Positions 47,301 through 55,966 of a stretch of DNA of 64,000 nucleotides are shown piece after piece. Made by a program: the position numbers and the translations under genes. Under the pieces are notes generated by a model. It had not been told where the DNA came from. It did not search any database and was given only the letters and a program-made list of their open reading frames with translations. The DNA is from an uncultured Flavobacteriaceae bacterium (GTDB lineage: Bacteria; Bacteroidota; Bacteroidia; Flavobacteriales; Flavobacteriaceae): the NCBI GenBank assembly GCA_947501845.1, contig CANMXP010000014.1:81556-145555 (forward strand). The letters run 5' to 3'. Numbering within the stretch: position 1 is the stretch's first letter; each line of letters begins with the position of its first letter.

Positions 47301-50300
47301 ATCGTCGATACACTCTACCGTGACAGCCCCATCGGCATCTGCAATAGAGAAAGCAGGCGTATCAATGGTATATACAAAAGCCCAGGTATCTGAATTACCC
47401 GCACAATCGGTATATGTATACGTATAAGTTCTTGTCCCTTCACATGTCAACGGGTCAGGACTGTCTGTAACAACAGGCGCCGAAGGCGTCAAGGTATTGT
47501 TACAAGCATCAGTTACGGTCGGTGGTACGATACCAGATCCATCGGCATCGTCGATACACTCTACCGTGGCAGCCTCATCGGCATCCGCGATAGAGAAAGC
47601 AGGCGTGTCAATAGTATATACATACGCCCAATCTGCAGTATTGCCCGCACAATCGGTATATGTATACGTATAAGTTCTTGTTCCTTCACAGGTCAACGGA
47701 TCAGGGTTTTCGGTGATTACCGCCGCCGCAGGCGTTATAGTATCCCCATTGGCATCAGTAACGGTAGGAAGCGTAAACGTTTCCGTGGCATCTGCGATAC
47801 AGTTGACAGTACTTCCGCCATTAGCAGGTACCGTGAACGGCGCTAACTCGATAGTATAAGTATAGGTCCAATCAGCTGTATTACCAGCACAATCGGTAAA
47901 AGTAAAAGCATAAACGACAGAACCCTGGCAATCGGGAGTCGCCGATACGGTAGGAGTCGATGGCGTTAAAAGATTACCACAATTGTCGGTAACCGCAGGA
48001 GGTGTAGGCTCAACGGCATCCGCTAGATTATCAACAGTTTCTATGCCATTTGCAGGCAAAGAAAACACAGATAAGTCAATGGTATATACAAAATCCCAAG
48101 TATCTGAATTACCCGCACAGTCTGTATATGTATACGTATAAGTTCTTGTCCCTTCACAGGTCAACGGGTCAGGACTATCTGTAACAACAGGAGCCGAAGG
48201 CGTCAAGGGATTGTTACAAGCATCAGTTACGGTCGGTAGTACGATACTGGATCCATCGGCATTCGCGATACATTCTACCGTGGCAGCCCCATCGGCATCC
48301 GCGATAGAGAAAGCAGGCGTATCAATAGTATATACAAAATCCCAAGTATCTGAATTACCCGCACAATCGGTATAGGTATACGTATAAGTTCTTGTCCCTT
48401 CACAGGTCAACGGGTCTGGACTGTCGGTAACAACAGGAGCCGAAGGCGTCAAGGAGTTGTTACAGGCATCAGTTACGGTCGGTAGTACGATACCAGATCC
48501 ATCGGCATCCGCGATACATTCTACCGTGGCAGCCCCATCGGCATCCGCGATAGAGAAAGCAGGTGTGTCAATAGTATATACATACGCCCAATCTGCAGTA
48601 TTGCCCGCACAGTCTGTATAGGTATACGTATAAGTTCTTGTTCCTTCACAGGTCAACGGATCAGGATTTTCGGTGATTACAGCAGCAAAAGGTGATAATA
48701 CATTACCGCAGGCATCACTAACCGTTGGAAATGTAAATGTCTCTGTAGCATCTGCAATACACTCAACTGTACTTGCTCCATCTGCAGGTATTACTAGGGG
48801 TGTTGTATTGACTATTGTAATTGTTTGCACATAATCACTAATAGTAACGCCACAAGCATCTGTAAAATTCCAAGTATTTGTATAAGTACCTGTGCTAGGA
48901 CAAGTAGGATTTGGTACAAACACTCCAGATGTTTTTGTTAATGTTAAATTACATTTATTGGCTTGAGGTTCTAATGCTTGAGCTGTATTTAAACCTGCTA
49001 CATCATTACATTCTAATTCTCTGTCTAAAGTATTAACAGCAGTATCCCAAGATATAGTAGGTTGGGTAACATCAATGACTATAGGGTCTAATATACCCAC
49101 ACCACAAGTATCTAAATTAGCAGAGCTAACTGTTGATTGAGGTGTTGGGTTTTGACTACCTATATAATTTGCTTCTAATTGTAATTCAAATTGAAGATCG
49201 CAACTCGTTTCTAAGAAATAACACTCGTCTCTAACTTGTAAATCAAAATCAACAATTACAGCAGGAGCTCCAGCATCAGCTATACCATCTGCAACAAAGA
49301 ATTCCAATACGTTTGTCGTGGTGTTATAGTTATAAGTAATTCCAGCTGGAAGTGCTGGTGTTATTGGTTCAACTAAAGTTACCTGTGGCGGTAAGGTTGT
49401 AGATACTTCCAAACTTTTGGCATCATCATTTCCTGTATTTTCAACAGTAAAACTAGCTCCAAAAGTAGTGCTAGGGTTTAATGAAGTATTAGGTGTGTCT
49501 AATGTTAAATGAATAGGCCCTAAATTTGGAGACCATACATCAATAGACATTCCTAATAGAAATAAACCGTAAGTTTCTTGAGTAGAAGTCAGCCTAAACG
49601 TTGCTGAAGTTTGATTGTTGCCAATAATTGTATTGCTAGGGTTTGACAATTCAAAAATAGCAGCATCAAAACCTAATGTATTGGTACTGGCAGGTGTTCT
49701 ATTTGTGAAATTTGCATTGTCAATTGTAATTTTACTATTAAAAAAGTTATTAGTTGCTCTTATAGGACTTGTAGGCGATGTAGACAAATCTACAAAAGCA
49801 TTAGCTGTATTTTCTATTTGTAATCTATCACCATTTAATCCTAAATCCCCTTCTAAGGCACCAATAAGGATATTGGCATTAACATCACCAGCAGGAACTG
49901 TTTGAAAACCATTAAAATCGATATTATAACTACCTTGACCGTTTACCACATGCCCATATCCATCAAAAATTGAAATGTTCTTTAGCGGTAATGTTGGGCT
50001 TTCGTAAACAAAAACTATTTGCCAACCTCCAGAAACACCAGTAGGGATATTAGTATCATGATCATTTAAAGCACCTATTTTTCCTTCAACATTTGCTACT
50101 TGATAGGTTCCATACGGACTTATACTGTTATCAACTAAATCGGTTACCGAGCTTGTAATATCTTTTACACAGATATATGGGTCATTACTAAAATGACCAT
50201 CGTGAGGAGGACCAACATGATCTTCTCTACCTCTATATATTACTTCATCAGCCGTATATGTAGTATAGGCTGTTTCAGATGGTAACATAAGTTTTATGTC

Positions 50301-50702
50301 ATTGTAATTCCAATTGGGCTGATTTTCTGATGCAGGATTATTTGTATTTGGTTCCTGATCTGCAGCTGCCCAATACAGGAGTACTTTTTTAATTGTTAAA
50401 CAACTAGCCGTTGGAGCAGGATTAACAAAATTAGCACTACTTGAATTAAATGTGGTATTATCACTATCTATATCTACATAAACAAGAGTAGATATTTGGT
50501 TATTATCACTTGTACCATTATAATCACCAGTAGCTGTTGTGGAAATCGTATTATTTGCTATAATAGTGAAATCTCCATTTACAGCCTCATTAAATCGAGG
50601 GTCAAAAGAGTTTTTTAACTGGGCTTGAGCAAAAGCACTCATTAAAAGAGTAACTATAAGTATTGCTTTATGATAGTTTATAAATTTGGTAAAGATTTTC
50701 AT
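44361..50702 (-). CDS. Giant repeat adhesin with gliding-motility-associated (type B) C-terminal domain
   Basis: A 2113-residue surface protein. It starts with a signal peptide (LMSAFAQAQ), then a unique N-terminal beta-rich region (to about 400), a DUF11-like domain (about 400-500), 11 Cys-containing repeats of about 75-82 residues (about 630-1510; consensus VECIADA ... TYTYTDCAGNSDTW.FVYTID), five HYR-type repeats starting DTT(P/A)P (about 1510-1914), a linker, and a C-terminal domain (VTPNGDAYNEYFEISGIE ... VKIFNRWGALVYES) of the gliding-motility-associated T9SS type B kind. Homologues such as SprB move along the cell and mediate adhesion. Paired Cys in each repeat may form disulfides. Its repeats are visibly more GC-rich than the flanks. 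Ligand unknown. Confidence 0.88.
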   Translation of the reverse strand: MKIFTKFINYHKAILIVTLLMSAFAQAQLKNSFDPRFNEAVNGDFTIIANNTISTTATGDYNGTSDNNQISTLVYVDIDSDNTTFNSSSANFVNPAPTASCLTIKKVLLYWAAADQEPNTNNPASENQPNWNYNDIKLMLPSETAYTTYTADEVIYRGREDHVGPPHDGHFSNDPYICVKDITSSVTDLVDNSISPYGTYQVANVEGKIGALNDHDTNIPTGVSGGWQIVFVYESPTLPLKNISIFDGYGHVVNGQGSYNIDFNGFQTVPAGDVNANILIGALEGDLGLNGDRLQIENTANAFVDLSTSPTSPIRATNNFFNSKITIDNANFTNRTPASTNTLGFDAAIFELSNPSNTIIGNNQTSATFRLTSTQETYGLFLLGMSIDVWSPNLGPIHLTLDTPNTSLNPSTTFGASFTVENTGNDDAKSLEVSTTLPPQVTLVEPITPALPAGITYNYNTTTNVLEFFVADGIADAGAPAVIVDFDLQVRDECYFLETSCDLQFELQLEANYIGSQNPTPQSTVSSANLDTCGVGILDPIVIDVTQPTISWDTAVNTLDRELECNDVAGLNTAQALEPQANKCNLTLTKTSGVFVPNPTCPSTGTYTNTWNFTDACGVTISDYVQTITIVNTTPLVIPADGASTVECIADATETFTFPTVSDACGNVLSPFAAVITENPDPLTCEGTRTYTYTYTDCAGNTADWAYVYTIDTPAFSIADADGAATVECIADADGSGIVLPTVTDACNNSLTPSAPVVTDSPDPLTCEGTRTYTYTYTDCAGNSDTWDFVYTIDTPAFSIADADGAATVECIANADGSSIVLPTVTDACNNPLTPSAPVVTDSPDPLTCEGTRTYTYTYTDCAGNSDTWDFVYTIDLSVFSLPANGIETVDNLADAVEPTPPAVTDNCGNLLTPSTPTVSATPDCQGSVVYAFTFTDCAGNTADWTYTYTIELAPFTVPANGGSTVNCIADATETFTLPTVTDANGDTITPAAAVITENPDPLTCEGTRTYTYTYTDCAGNTADWAYVYTIDTPAFSIADADEAATVECIDDADGSGIVPPTVTDACNNTLTPSAPVVTDSPDPLTCEGTRTYTYTYTDCAGNSDTWAFVYTIDTPAFSIADADGAVTVECIDDADGSGIVLPTVTDACNNSLTPSAPVVTDSPDPLTCEGTRTYTYTYTDCAGNSDTWAFVYTIDLSVFSLPANGTETVDNLADAVEPTPPAVTDNCGNLLTPSTPTVSATPDCQGSVVYAFTFTDCAGNTADWTYTYTIELAPFTVPANGGSTVNCIADATAPIPPVIADANGDNITPIMTEGADPACEGDKIYTFTYTDCAGNTADWLYTYTIDIPTFNITDADGASTVDCIADADGSGIVLPTVTDACNNILTAAAAIITENPDPLTCEGTRTYTYTYTDCAGNSDTWAFVYTIDTPAFTIPDADGASTVECIDDATETFTLPTVNDTCGNLLSPSTAVITETPGSTACEIIRTYTYTYTDCAGNSDTWTFVYTIKDTTPPVLTLPANQTAECSDNLTPIAFGTATATDNCDANPIITFVDVRTDGACPGTFTITRTWTATDVCGNEASANQVISTSDTTAPEFEQTTLPGNITVECNGVPDAEILTATDNCGTADVTVEDVRTDGNCANNYTITRTYTATDECGLTNTHIQTITVQDSTPPAFEGTLPDINKVVECDAVPDAETLTATDTCGSATVTVDDVRTDGNCPNNYIIARTWIATDECGLTTTHTQIITVQDTTPPTFEGTLPATSATVECDAIPNAETLTATDNCGDAIVTVEDVKTNGNCPNNYTIARTWTATDECGLTATHTQVITVQDTTAPVPTTTFEETLNVSCTDIPDVPELTFSDNCSTNIIVVFNETNSFDENVFADYEIVRSWTVRDECNNEEVYTQTLFVSLDEVVTEVVAPDWCYDEGAINMNNLLADGLNTNGTWELLEGDTTATLNGSVFDPSNLELSLDFLPESGGIDYKFRYTTTDEGCISITEVTMNVHADCVVLPCGENDITISKAVTPNGDAYNEYFEISGIELCGFIYDVKIFNRWGALVYESDNYQNDWNGTTSSASIGAAGKVPNGTYYYIIKLQNSGLNPITGPVYLGTK
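46175..48815 (-). repeat. Array of 11 in-frame about 240-bp repeats in the adhesin gene
   Basis: Eleven units of 75-82 codons. They fall into at least three sub-types. The order A-A-B-C occurs twice, giving a 960-bp higher-order period: 46828-47730 matches 47788-48690 at about 95 percent by eye, with 190 bp (46876-47065) identical to 47836-48025. The array lies inside one open frame. Confidence 0.85.
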
Positions 50703-50737
50703 AAGCCTTTAATTAACTAATTAATATTTTATAAATT

Positions 50738-51268
50738 TTAGTGACCTAAAATGTTAGGGTTCGGTATAAAAGACCTTATTATTACAGATTTTCCAATCTT
50801 TTCGTAACTTTTATCATCTAATAGGTTCGCAGCTATTTTAAAACATTTCCATGTTCCTATTTCTGTATTATTTTGTCGTGTCGTTTTAACATAAAACGTG
50901 ATGGATTCATTCGCATTTAAATTGATATTATTAATTTTCTTGCTTAACGTTTTATTGTAAATTTCAACAGTTACACTAGAAGTATTAATAAGCGTTTCTT
51001 TATTTTCATCAGCTTTACCGATTTTATTACTAACGACATCATCATATTCAGCTTTACATGTGATTTCGTTACTGGAAAGATCGAAACTCATCGTTTTATT
51101 AGAATGATTTGTAAGTGACAAAAGGTGTAAATGCTCAACATTAGCATCTGGTTTATCACTATAATTAACTATTTCTAAATCAAATACATTTTGTTGTGCG
51201 TTTACACAAATGGAATAGCAGCACAATAATAGAAAAGAGTAAAACGTTAGTGTCGATTTATTTTTCAT
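50738..51268 (-). CDS. Small secreted protein, first gene of adhesin operon
   Basis: A 176-residue exported protein (signal ending CVNAQQ) with an Ig-like beta pattern (FDLEIVNYSD, HLHLLSLTNHSNKTMSFDL, ITFYVKT). It has three Cys in the mature part and no enzyme motif. It begins the operon, 35 bp ahead of the giant adhesin, so an accessory role in adhesin export or assembly is likely but unproven. Not recognised as a named family. Confidence 0.7.
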   Translation of the reverse strand: MKNKSTLTFYSFLLLCCYSICVNAQQNVFDLEIVNYSDKPDANVEHLHLLSLTNHSNKTMSFDLSSNEITCKAEYDDVVSNKIGKADENKETLINTSSVTVEIYNKTLSKKINNINLNANESITFYVKTTRQNNTEIGTWKCFKIAANLLDDKSYEKIGKSVIIRSFIPNPNILGH

Positions 51269-51740
51269 GGTTCAGTAAGATTATTTTATTTAATTACTAT
51301 ATATATTAAACACTAATGTGCCGAAATAGTCACAATCAGTTACTAATGTTAATTATTAATAAAAAAGTTTTCGAGGGAAAAAACTGCGAGGGAAAAACAT
51401 TGATTGACAATGCTGTATTTTTATATGGTATTAGATTCAGGTTCATAACTTTAAATTGTTTTAGTAGGTAGTACAAAAAAACGCATATACCATTGTCTGT
51501 TCAAAAATATATGGTAAATCACTTATAAATTCGATTAAAAGATTTTTGAAAACTTTTGGTCGGTATAATCAGTTTTTTATCGGCTTCCAAGGCCTAAATT
51601 GCTTTTATATAACTTAAGCTTTAACTTTTCTTAATACTTATGTTATTTTTATATATATTTTATTTGTCAAAATAAAACACAATGGGTTTTGTGGACAAAA
51701 AGATGTTTTGTTGAAAAAAATAGACTAAACCTGATATTTT
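51269..51740. other. AT-rich divergent region with direct repeat CGAGGGAAAAA
   Basis: About 470 bp between the adhesin operon (minus) and sixA (plus). It holds two exact direct copies of CGAGGGAAAAA at 51372-51382 and 51387-51397, spaced 15 bp start to start, a candidate operator about 100 bp upstream of the adhesin operon. No ORF or RNA gene is recognised. Confidence 0.45.
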
Positions 51741-52226
51741 ATGAAAAATTTAATTTTAGTAAGGCATGCTAAATCTTCTTGGGAGCATAATGTAATAGAT
51801 CATGATAGACCGCTTAATGAAAGAGGTTTTAAAGATGCTGGTTTGGTTTCAAATGATTTGAAAAACAGAAGCTTGGGTATTGATTTAGTTCTGTCAAGTG
51901 ATGCTATGCGAGCTAAAACAACGGCCAATATTTTTATTTCTAATATGGGGGTTAATCCAGAGATAGTACATTTAAATCATGATTTATATGACTTTTCTGG
52001 AACGAACCTCACTGAGGTTATTAAGACCTGCGATAACTCAGATAATAAACTCATGATTTTTGGCCATAATCATGCTATTACTGCTTTCGTAAATACTTAT
52101 GGCAGTAGCTACATAGATAATGTTCCTACTAGCGGTGTTGTAGCTATAGAGTTTGATATTGATAATTGGAAAAACTTAAATAAAGGGAAAACGATATGGA
52201 CTTTATTTCCTAGAGATTTGAAATGA
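51741..52226 (+). CDS. sixA: SixA-like histidine phosphatase
   Basis: A 161-residue cytosolic phosphatase of the histidine-phosphatase superfamily. The catalytic RHG-type motif is LVRHAKSSWE (phospho-acceptor His9), the second catalytic His is in FGHNHAITAF, and NERGF follows the pattern seen in SixA. SixA in E. coli removes phosphate from a His in a phosphorelay/PTS protein. Here the gene precedes ppk1 by about 140 bp, so a link to phosphate metabolism is possible. Confidence 0.87.
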   Translation: MKNLILVRHAKSSWEHNVIDHDRPLNERGFKDAGLVSNDLKNRSLGIDLVLSSDAMRAKTTANIFISNMGVNPEIVHLNHDLYDFSGTNLTEVIKTCDNSDNKLMIFGHNHAITAFVNTYGSSYIDNVPTSGVVAIEFDIDNWKNLNKGKTIWTLFPRDLK

Positions 52227-52326
52227 TTTATTTGAAATATTGTTGAGTTGATTATGTAAAAATCAATCAGTTTAAATCTTACCATTTCATAACGGTTTTT
52301 AGTGATCATATTAAGCTTAAATAGAA

Positions 52327-52334
52327 TATATTTG
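52327..52334 (+). promoter_or_regulatory. Candidate -7 box (TATATTTG) for ppk1
   Basis: TAnnTTTG match 31 bp before the ppk1 ATG. It suggests that ppk1-ppx has its own promoter apart from sixA. Confidence 0.45.
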
Positions 52335-52364
52335 TGTTTCTATTCTAAATCATGAATTATTCTA

Positions 52365-54428
52365 ATGACGAAATCAGAATTACAAGACAATAATTACATA
52401 AATAGAGAAATTAGTTGGTTGCAATTTAATGCTCGAGTTCTGCAAGAAGCTTCAGATGAAAATGTACCATTAATAGAGCGTCTCAGGTTTTTGGGTATTT
52501 TTTCTAATAATTTAGATGAATTTTTTAAGGTAAGATATGCTACGGTTAAGCGTATTGTTGAAGCTGGAAAAGGAGGGAAAAATGCCTTAGGAGGTATTAA
52601 AGCAAAAGAATTGCTGGAAATTATTACTCAAATTGTAATAAAGCAACAGAGTAAAAGTTTAGAAATATTAAATACTATCCACCAAAGGTTAGAGGATGAA
52701 AATATATACATTATTGATGAAAATCAGATTGATGATGCGCAACATGACTTTATTAAGAAATATTTTTTAACAAAAGTAAGCCCAGCATTAGTAACTATTA
52801 TTTTAAATGATTCTGTCGTACTTCCTAATTTAAAAGATAGTGGTGCTTATTTGGCAGTTAAAATGTTGATGTCTGATGATGAAAAACAGTTTGCATTAAT
52901 TGAAATACCTAAATCGTTTAATCGGTTTGTAGAATTGCCAAAAGAAGGAGAGAAGAGTTGCCTTATAATGATTGACGATTTACTTCGTCATTGTTTAAGC
53001 GATATTTTCAATATTTTCGATTATAAAAGCATTTCTGCACATATGATTAAAATTACTCGTGATGGCGAATTGGATTTTGAGAGTGATTTAAGTAAAAGTT
53101 TCATAGAGAAAATAGCTGATAGTGTTAAGCACAGGCAAATTGGTGAACCTGTTCGTTTTGTATATGATAAAACGATAGATCAGGATACTTTAGAGTATTT
53201 AATGACTAAGATGGGAATTGATGATACTGATAGTATTATACCTGGTGGACGTTACCATAATAGAAGAGATTATATGGGGTTTCCTAGTTTAGGTAGAAAT
53301 GACCTCCTTTATGATAAAATTGAGGCACTACCAGTTAAAGGACTTAGTTTAGAGGCCAGTATTTTTGAGGCTATTAAGAAAAAAGATTATTTGCTTCAGG
53401 CACCATATCAAACTTTTTCCTATGTTGTTAAGTTTTTGAGGGAAGCCGCTTTAGATCCTAATGTAAAAACTATAAAAATTACCATTTATCGTTTGGCGCA
53501 AATCTCGCACATAGCCAGTTCTCTTATTAATGCAGCTGTTAATGGTAAATCGGTAACAGTGTCCATAGAATTGAGAGCTAGGTTTGATGAGCAGGCAAAT
53601 ATAGATTATGCGCAACAAATGGAAGATGAAGGCATTAATTTGATTTTTGGCGTGGCAGGTTTAAAAGTACATAGTAAAATGTGTGTTATAGAACGTGAAG
53701 AAGGTAAAAAAATAAAACGCTATGGTTTTATAAGTACTGGGAACTTTAACGAATCGACTGCAAAAATTTATACCGATTATACGTTGTTTACTTCAGATCA
53801 GCGTATTTTAAAAGATGTCAATAAAATTTTTAGTTTCTTTGAAACCAATTATAAGATTTTTACGTATAAACATTTAATAACATCTCCTCATTATACTCAA
53901 AAAGCAATTTTCAAATTAATTGATACTGAAATAGAAAGTGCCAAAAATGGAAAATTAGGTTGTATTAGATTGAAAATGAATAGTATTTCTAGCTATAAAA
54001 TGATTGACAAGTTATATGAAGCAAGTAGAGCTGGGGTTAAAATTCAAATGATTGTTAGAGGCATTTGTTGCTTGATTCCAGGCGTAAAAGGCATGAGTGA
54101 AAATATTGAGGTTATTAGTGTTGTAGATAAGTTTTTAGAGCACTCCAGAGTTTACATATTTGGAAATAATGGCGATTCTAAAATTTATATTTCTTCTGCA
54201 GATTGGATGACAAGAAATATAGATAATAGAGTGGAAGTAAGTTGTCCTATTTATGATGATGATATTAAAAAAGAAATTATCGATACATTTAATATTAGTT
54301 GGAGTGATAATGTTAAAGCTAGACTATTGAACGAATCACAAGAAAATAATTATAGAATAAATGATAAAGAAAAAGTAAGGTCTCAGTTTGCTACTTATAA
54401 TTATTATTTAAAAAAGTTAGAGGGGTAA
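52365..54428 (+). CDS. ppk1: Polyphosphate kinase 1
   Basis: Reversibly polymerises the gamma phosphate of ATP into inorganic polyphosphate; peripheral inner-membrane enzyme. The 687-residue protein starts with the PPK N-domain (YINREISWLQFNARVLQEA) and has two PLD-like catalytic halves. His436 in LKVHSKMCVIE is the autophosphorylated His, with GFISTGNFNEST behind it; the second site is LEHSRVYIF with ISSADWMTRNIDNRVE. Length is standard. It is 1 bp ahead of ppx, so synthesis and degradation enzymes are co-expressed. Confidence 0.96.
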   Translation: MTKSELQDNNYINREISWLQFNARVLQEASDENVPLIERLRFLGIFSNNLDEFFKVRYATVKRIVEAGKGGKNALGGIKAKELLEIITQIVIKQQSKSLEILNTIHQRLEDENIYIIDENQIDDAQHDFIKKYFLTKVSPALVTIILNDSVVLPNLKDSGAYLAVKMLMSDDEKQFALIEIPKSFNRFVELPKEGEKSCLIMIDDLLRHCLSDIFNIFDYKSISAHMIKITRDGELDFESDLSKSFIEKIADSVKHRQIGEPVRFVYDKTIDQDTLEYLMTKMGIDDTDSIIPGGRYHNRRDYMGFPSLGRNDLLYDKIEALPVKGLSLEASIFEAIKKKDYLLQAPYQTFSYVVKFLREAALDPNVKTIKITIYRLAQISHIASSLINAAVNGKSVTVSIELRARFDEQANIDYAQQMEDEGINLIFGVAGLKVHSKMCVIEREEGKKIKRYGFISTGNFNESTAKIYTDYTLFTSDQRILKDVNKIFSFFETNYKIFTYKHLITSPHYTQKAIFKLIDTEIESAKNGKLGCIRLKMNSISSYKMIDKLYEASRAGVKIQMIVRGICCLIPGVKGMSENIEVISVVDKFLEHSRVYIFGNNGDSKIYISSADWMTRNIDNRVEVSCPIYDDDIKKEIIDTFNISWSDNVKARLLNESQENNYRINDKEKVRSQFATYNYYLKKLEG

Positions 54429-54429
54429 T

Positions 54430-55335
54430 ATGCTTAAAATAAAGAAATATGCAGCTATAGATATTGGTTCAAATGCTGTAAGGTTACTTATTTCAAATAT
54501 TATTGAACAAAAAGGGAGGCCTGTACAATTCAAGAAAAATTCATTGGTTCGTGTACCTATACGTTTAGGAGCTGATGTATTTGTGAAAAATAAAATATCC
54601 AAAGAAAATACCCAGCGAATTGTTGACACTATGGTGGCCTTCAAATTGTTGATGAAATCACATAAAGTGGTGAAGTATAAAGCTTGTGCAACGTCTGCTA
54701 TGCGAGAATCTGCAAATGGAAGGGACGTGGTTGATTTGGTTTTAAAAGAATCAGGAATAAGTATTGATGTTATTGAAGGAAAAGAAGAAGCAGCTATAAT
54801 AGCTGCAACCGATTTGCATAAGTACATAGATAGCAATAAAACATACTTATATGTTGATGTAGGTGGTGGTAGTACCGAATTTACTGTAATTCATAGAGGC
54901 AAACAAGTAGCTTCAAAATCTTTTAAAATAGGCACAGTACGACTTCTTAATGATATTGTTAAAAAGGAATCTTGGCAAGAATTGGAAGAATGGATTGGAA
55001 AATATGCCAAATCGTACCATAAAATTGAAGTTATTGGATCTGGAGGTAACATTAATAAAATATTTAAAATATCGGGTAAAGCTCTGGGGAAACCGCTTTC
55101 GTATTTTTATTTAACTTCTTATTATAACAAACTTCAAAGCTATTCTTATGAAGAACGTATTACGGAATTAGGGTTAAACCAGGATAGGGCAGATGTTATT
55201 ATTCCTGCCATGCGAATTTACCTTTCTTCGATGAAATGGAGCAGCGCAAAAAATATTTATGTGCCAAAAATTGGTTTAGCAGATGGGATAATTAAAAGTA
55301 TCTATTACGATACAGTTTCTAGTAATACACAGTAA
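54430..55335 (+). CDS. ppx: Exopolyphosphatase (Ppx/GppA family)
   Basis: Releases terminal phosphate from polyphosphate, or pppGpp in some members. The 301-residue ASKHA-fold protein has phosphate loop 1 AAIDIGSNAVRLLI, loop 2 LYVDVGGGSTEFTV and the GSGGNINKI adenosine-type loop. It has only the catalytic domains and lacks the C-terminal HD-like domain of the longer E. coli enzyme (about 510 residues). Co-transcribed with ppk1. Confidence 0.93.
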   Translation: MLKIKKYAAIDIGSNAVRLLISNIIEQKGRPVQFKKNSLVRVPIRLGADVFVKNKISKENTQRIVDTMVAFKLLMKSHKVVKYKACATSAMRESANGRDVVDLVLKESGISIDVIEGKEEAAIIAATDLHKYIDSNKTYLYVDVGGGSTEFTVIHRGKQVASKSFKIGTVRLLNDIVKKESWQELEEWIGKYAKSYHKIEVIGSGGNINKIFKISGKALGKPLSYFYLTSYYNKLQSYSYEERITELGLNQDRADVIIPAMRIYLSSMKWSSAKNIYVPKIGLADGIIKSIYYDTVSSNTQ

Positions 55336-55435
55336 AATTCTGCACTTCACCTTTTATAGTTGTCATTTTTTAATTTTATAATATATATTCGTACCCGTAT
55401 AATTGCTTAAAATTATACCCCAAACCTAATTTATT

Positions 55436-55966
55436 ATGAAAAAAATATTACTATTAGCAATCCTATTTAGTTTTTCTATTTATGGCGTTTCTCAAGACAT
55501 AAAATATGGTGTAAGAGGTGGTTATAATATATCAAATTTAGATTTCGATACTAATACAACTGCTTATGCAAATAAGCATAGAAATAGTATTTATCTTGGT
55601 TTCTTTGCCAATATTGGTTTGTCTAAAGCTATTGCTTTAATGCCTGAAATACAGTTTTCTGCTGAAGGTGCTAATGCGGAGCCTTTACATTTAGATTACA
55701 TACAAGCGCCTTTGTTCTTAAAGTTTAGATTAAGTGAAAAAATTTATTTAGGGGCAGGACCACAAGTGGGAATAAAAGTGCATAAAGAAGAAGATGGTGT
55801 TAAAAACTTTGCTTATTCTGGTGTAGGTGGTTTAGAGTATAAAATTAATTACGCATTATTCGCAGATGTAAGGTATACTTACGGTTTTTCGAATATTTTT
55901 GACGATAATTTAGGTGTTGAGGCTAAAAACTCAAATATACAAATAGGTATAGGTTACAAGTTTTAA
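55436..55966 (+). CDS. Outer-membrane beta-barrel protein (PorT-like family)
   Basis: A 176-residue exported protein (signal ending YGVSQ) with eight alternating amphipathic strands, starting IKYGVRGGYNISNL and ending NIQIGIGYKF with the terminal Phe typical of barrels. It belongs to the broad outer-membrane beta-barrel family often labelled PorT-like; it is too generic to be the T9SS PorT itself. It overlaps miaE at the stop codons (TTAA). Confidence 0.8.
   Translation: MKKILLLAILFSFSIYGVSQDIKYGVRGGYNISNLDFDTNTTAYANKHRNSIYLGFFANIGLSKAIALMPEIQFSAEGANAEPLHLDYIQAPLFLKFRLSEKIYLGAGPQVGIKVHKEEDGVKNFAYSGVGGLEYKINYALFADVRYTYGFSNIFDDNLGVEAKNSNIQIGIGYKF

Noticed and set aside
46175..48815. Regular repeats that could suggest a CRISPR array
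   Set aside because: Units are about 240 bp, lie in one long open frame, encode related protein domains and have no unique spacers.
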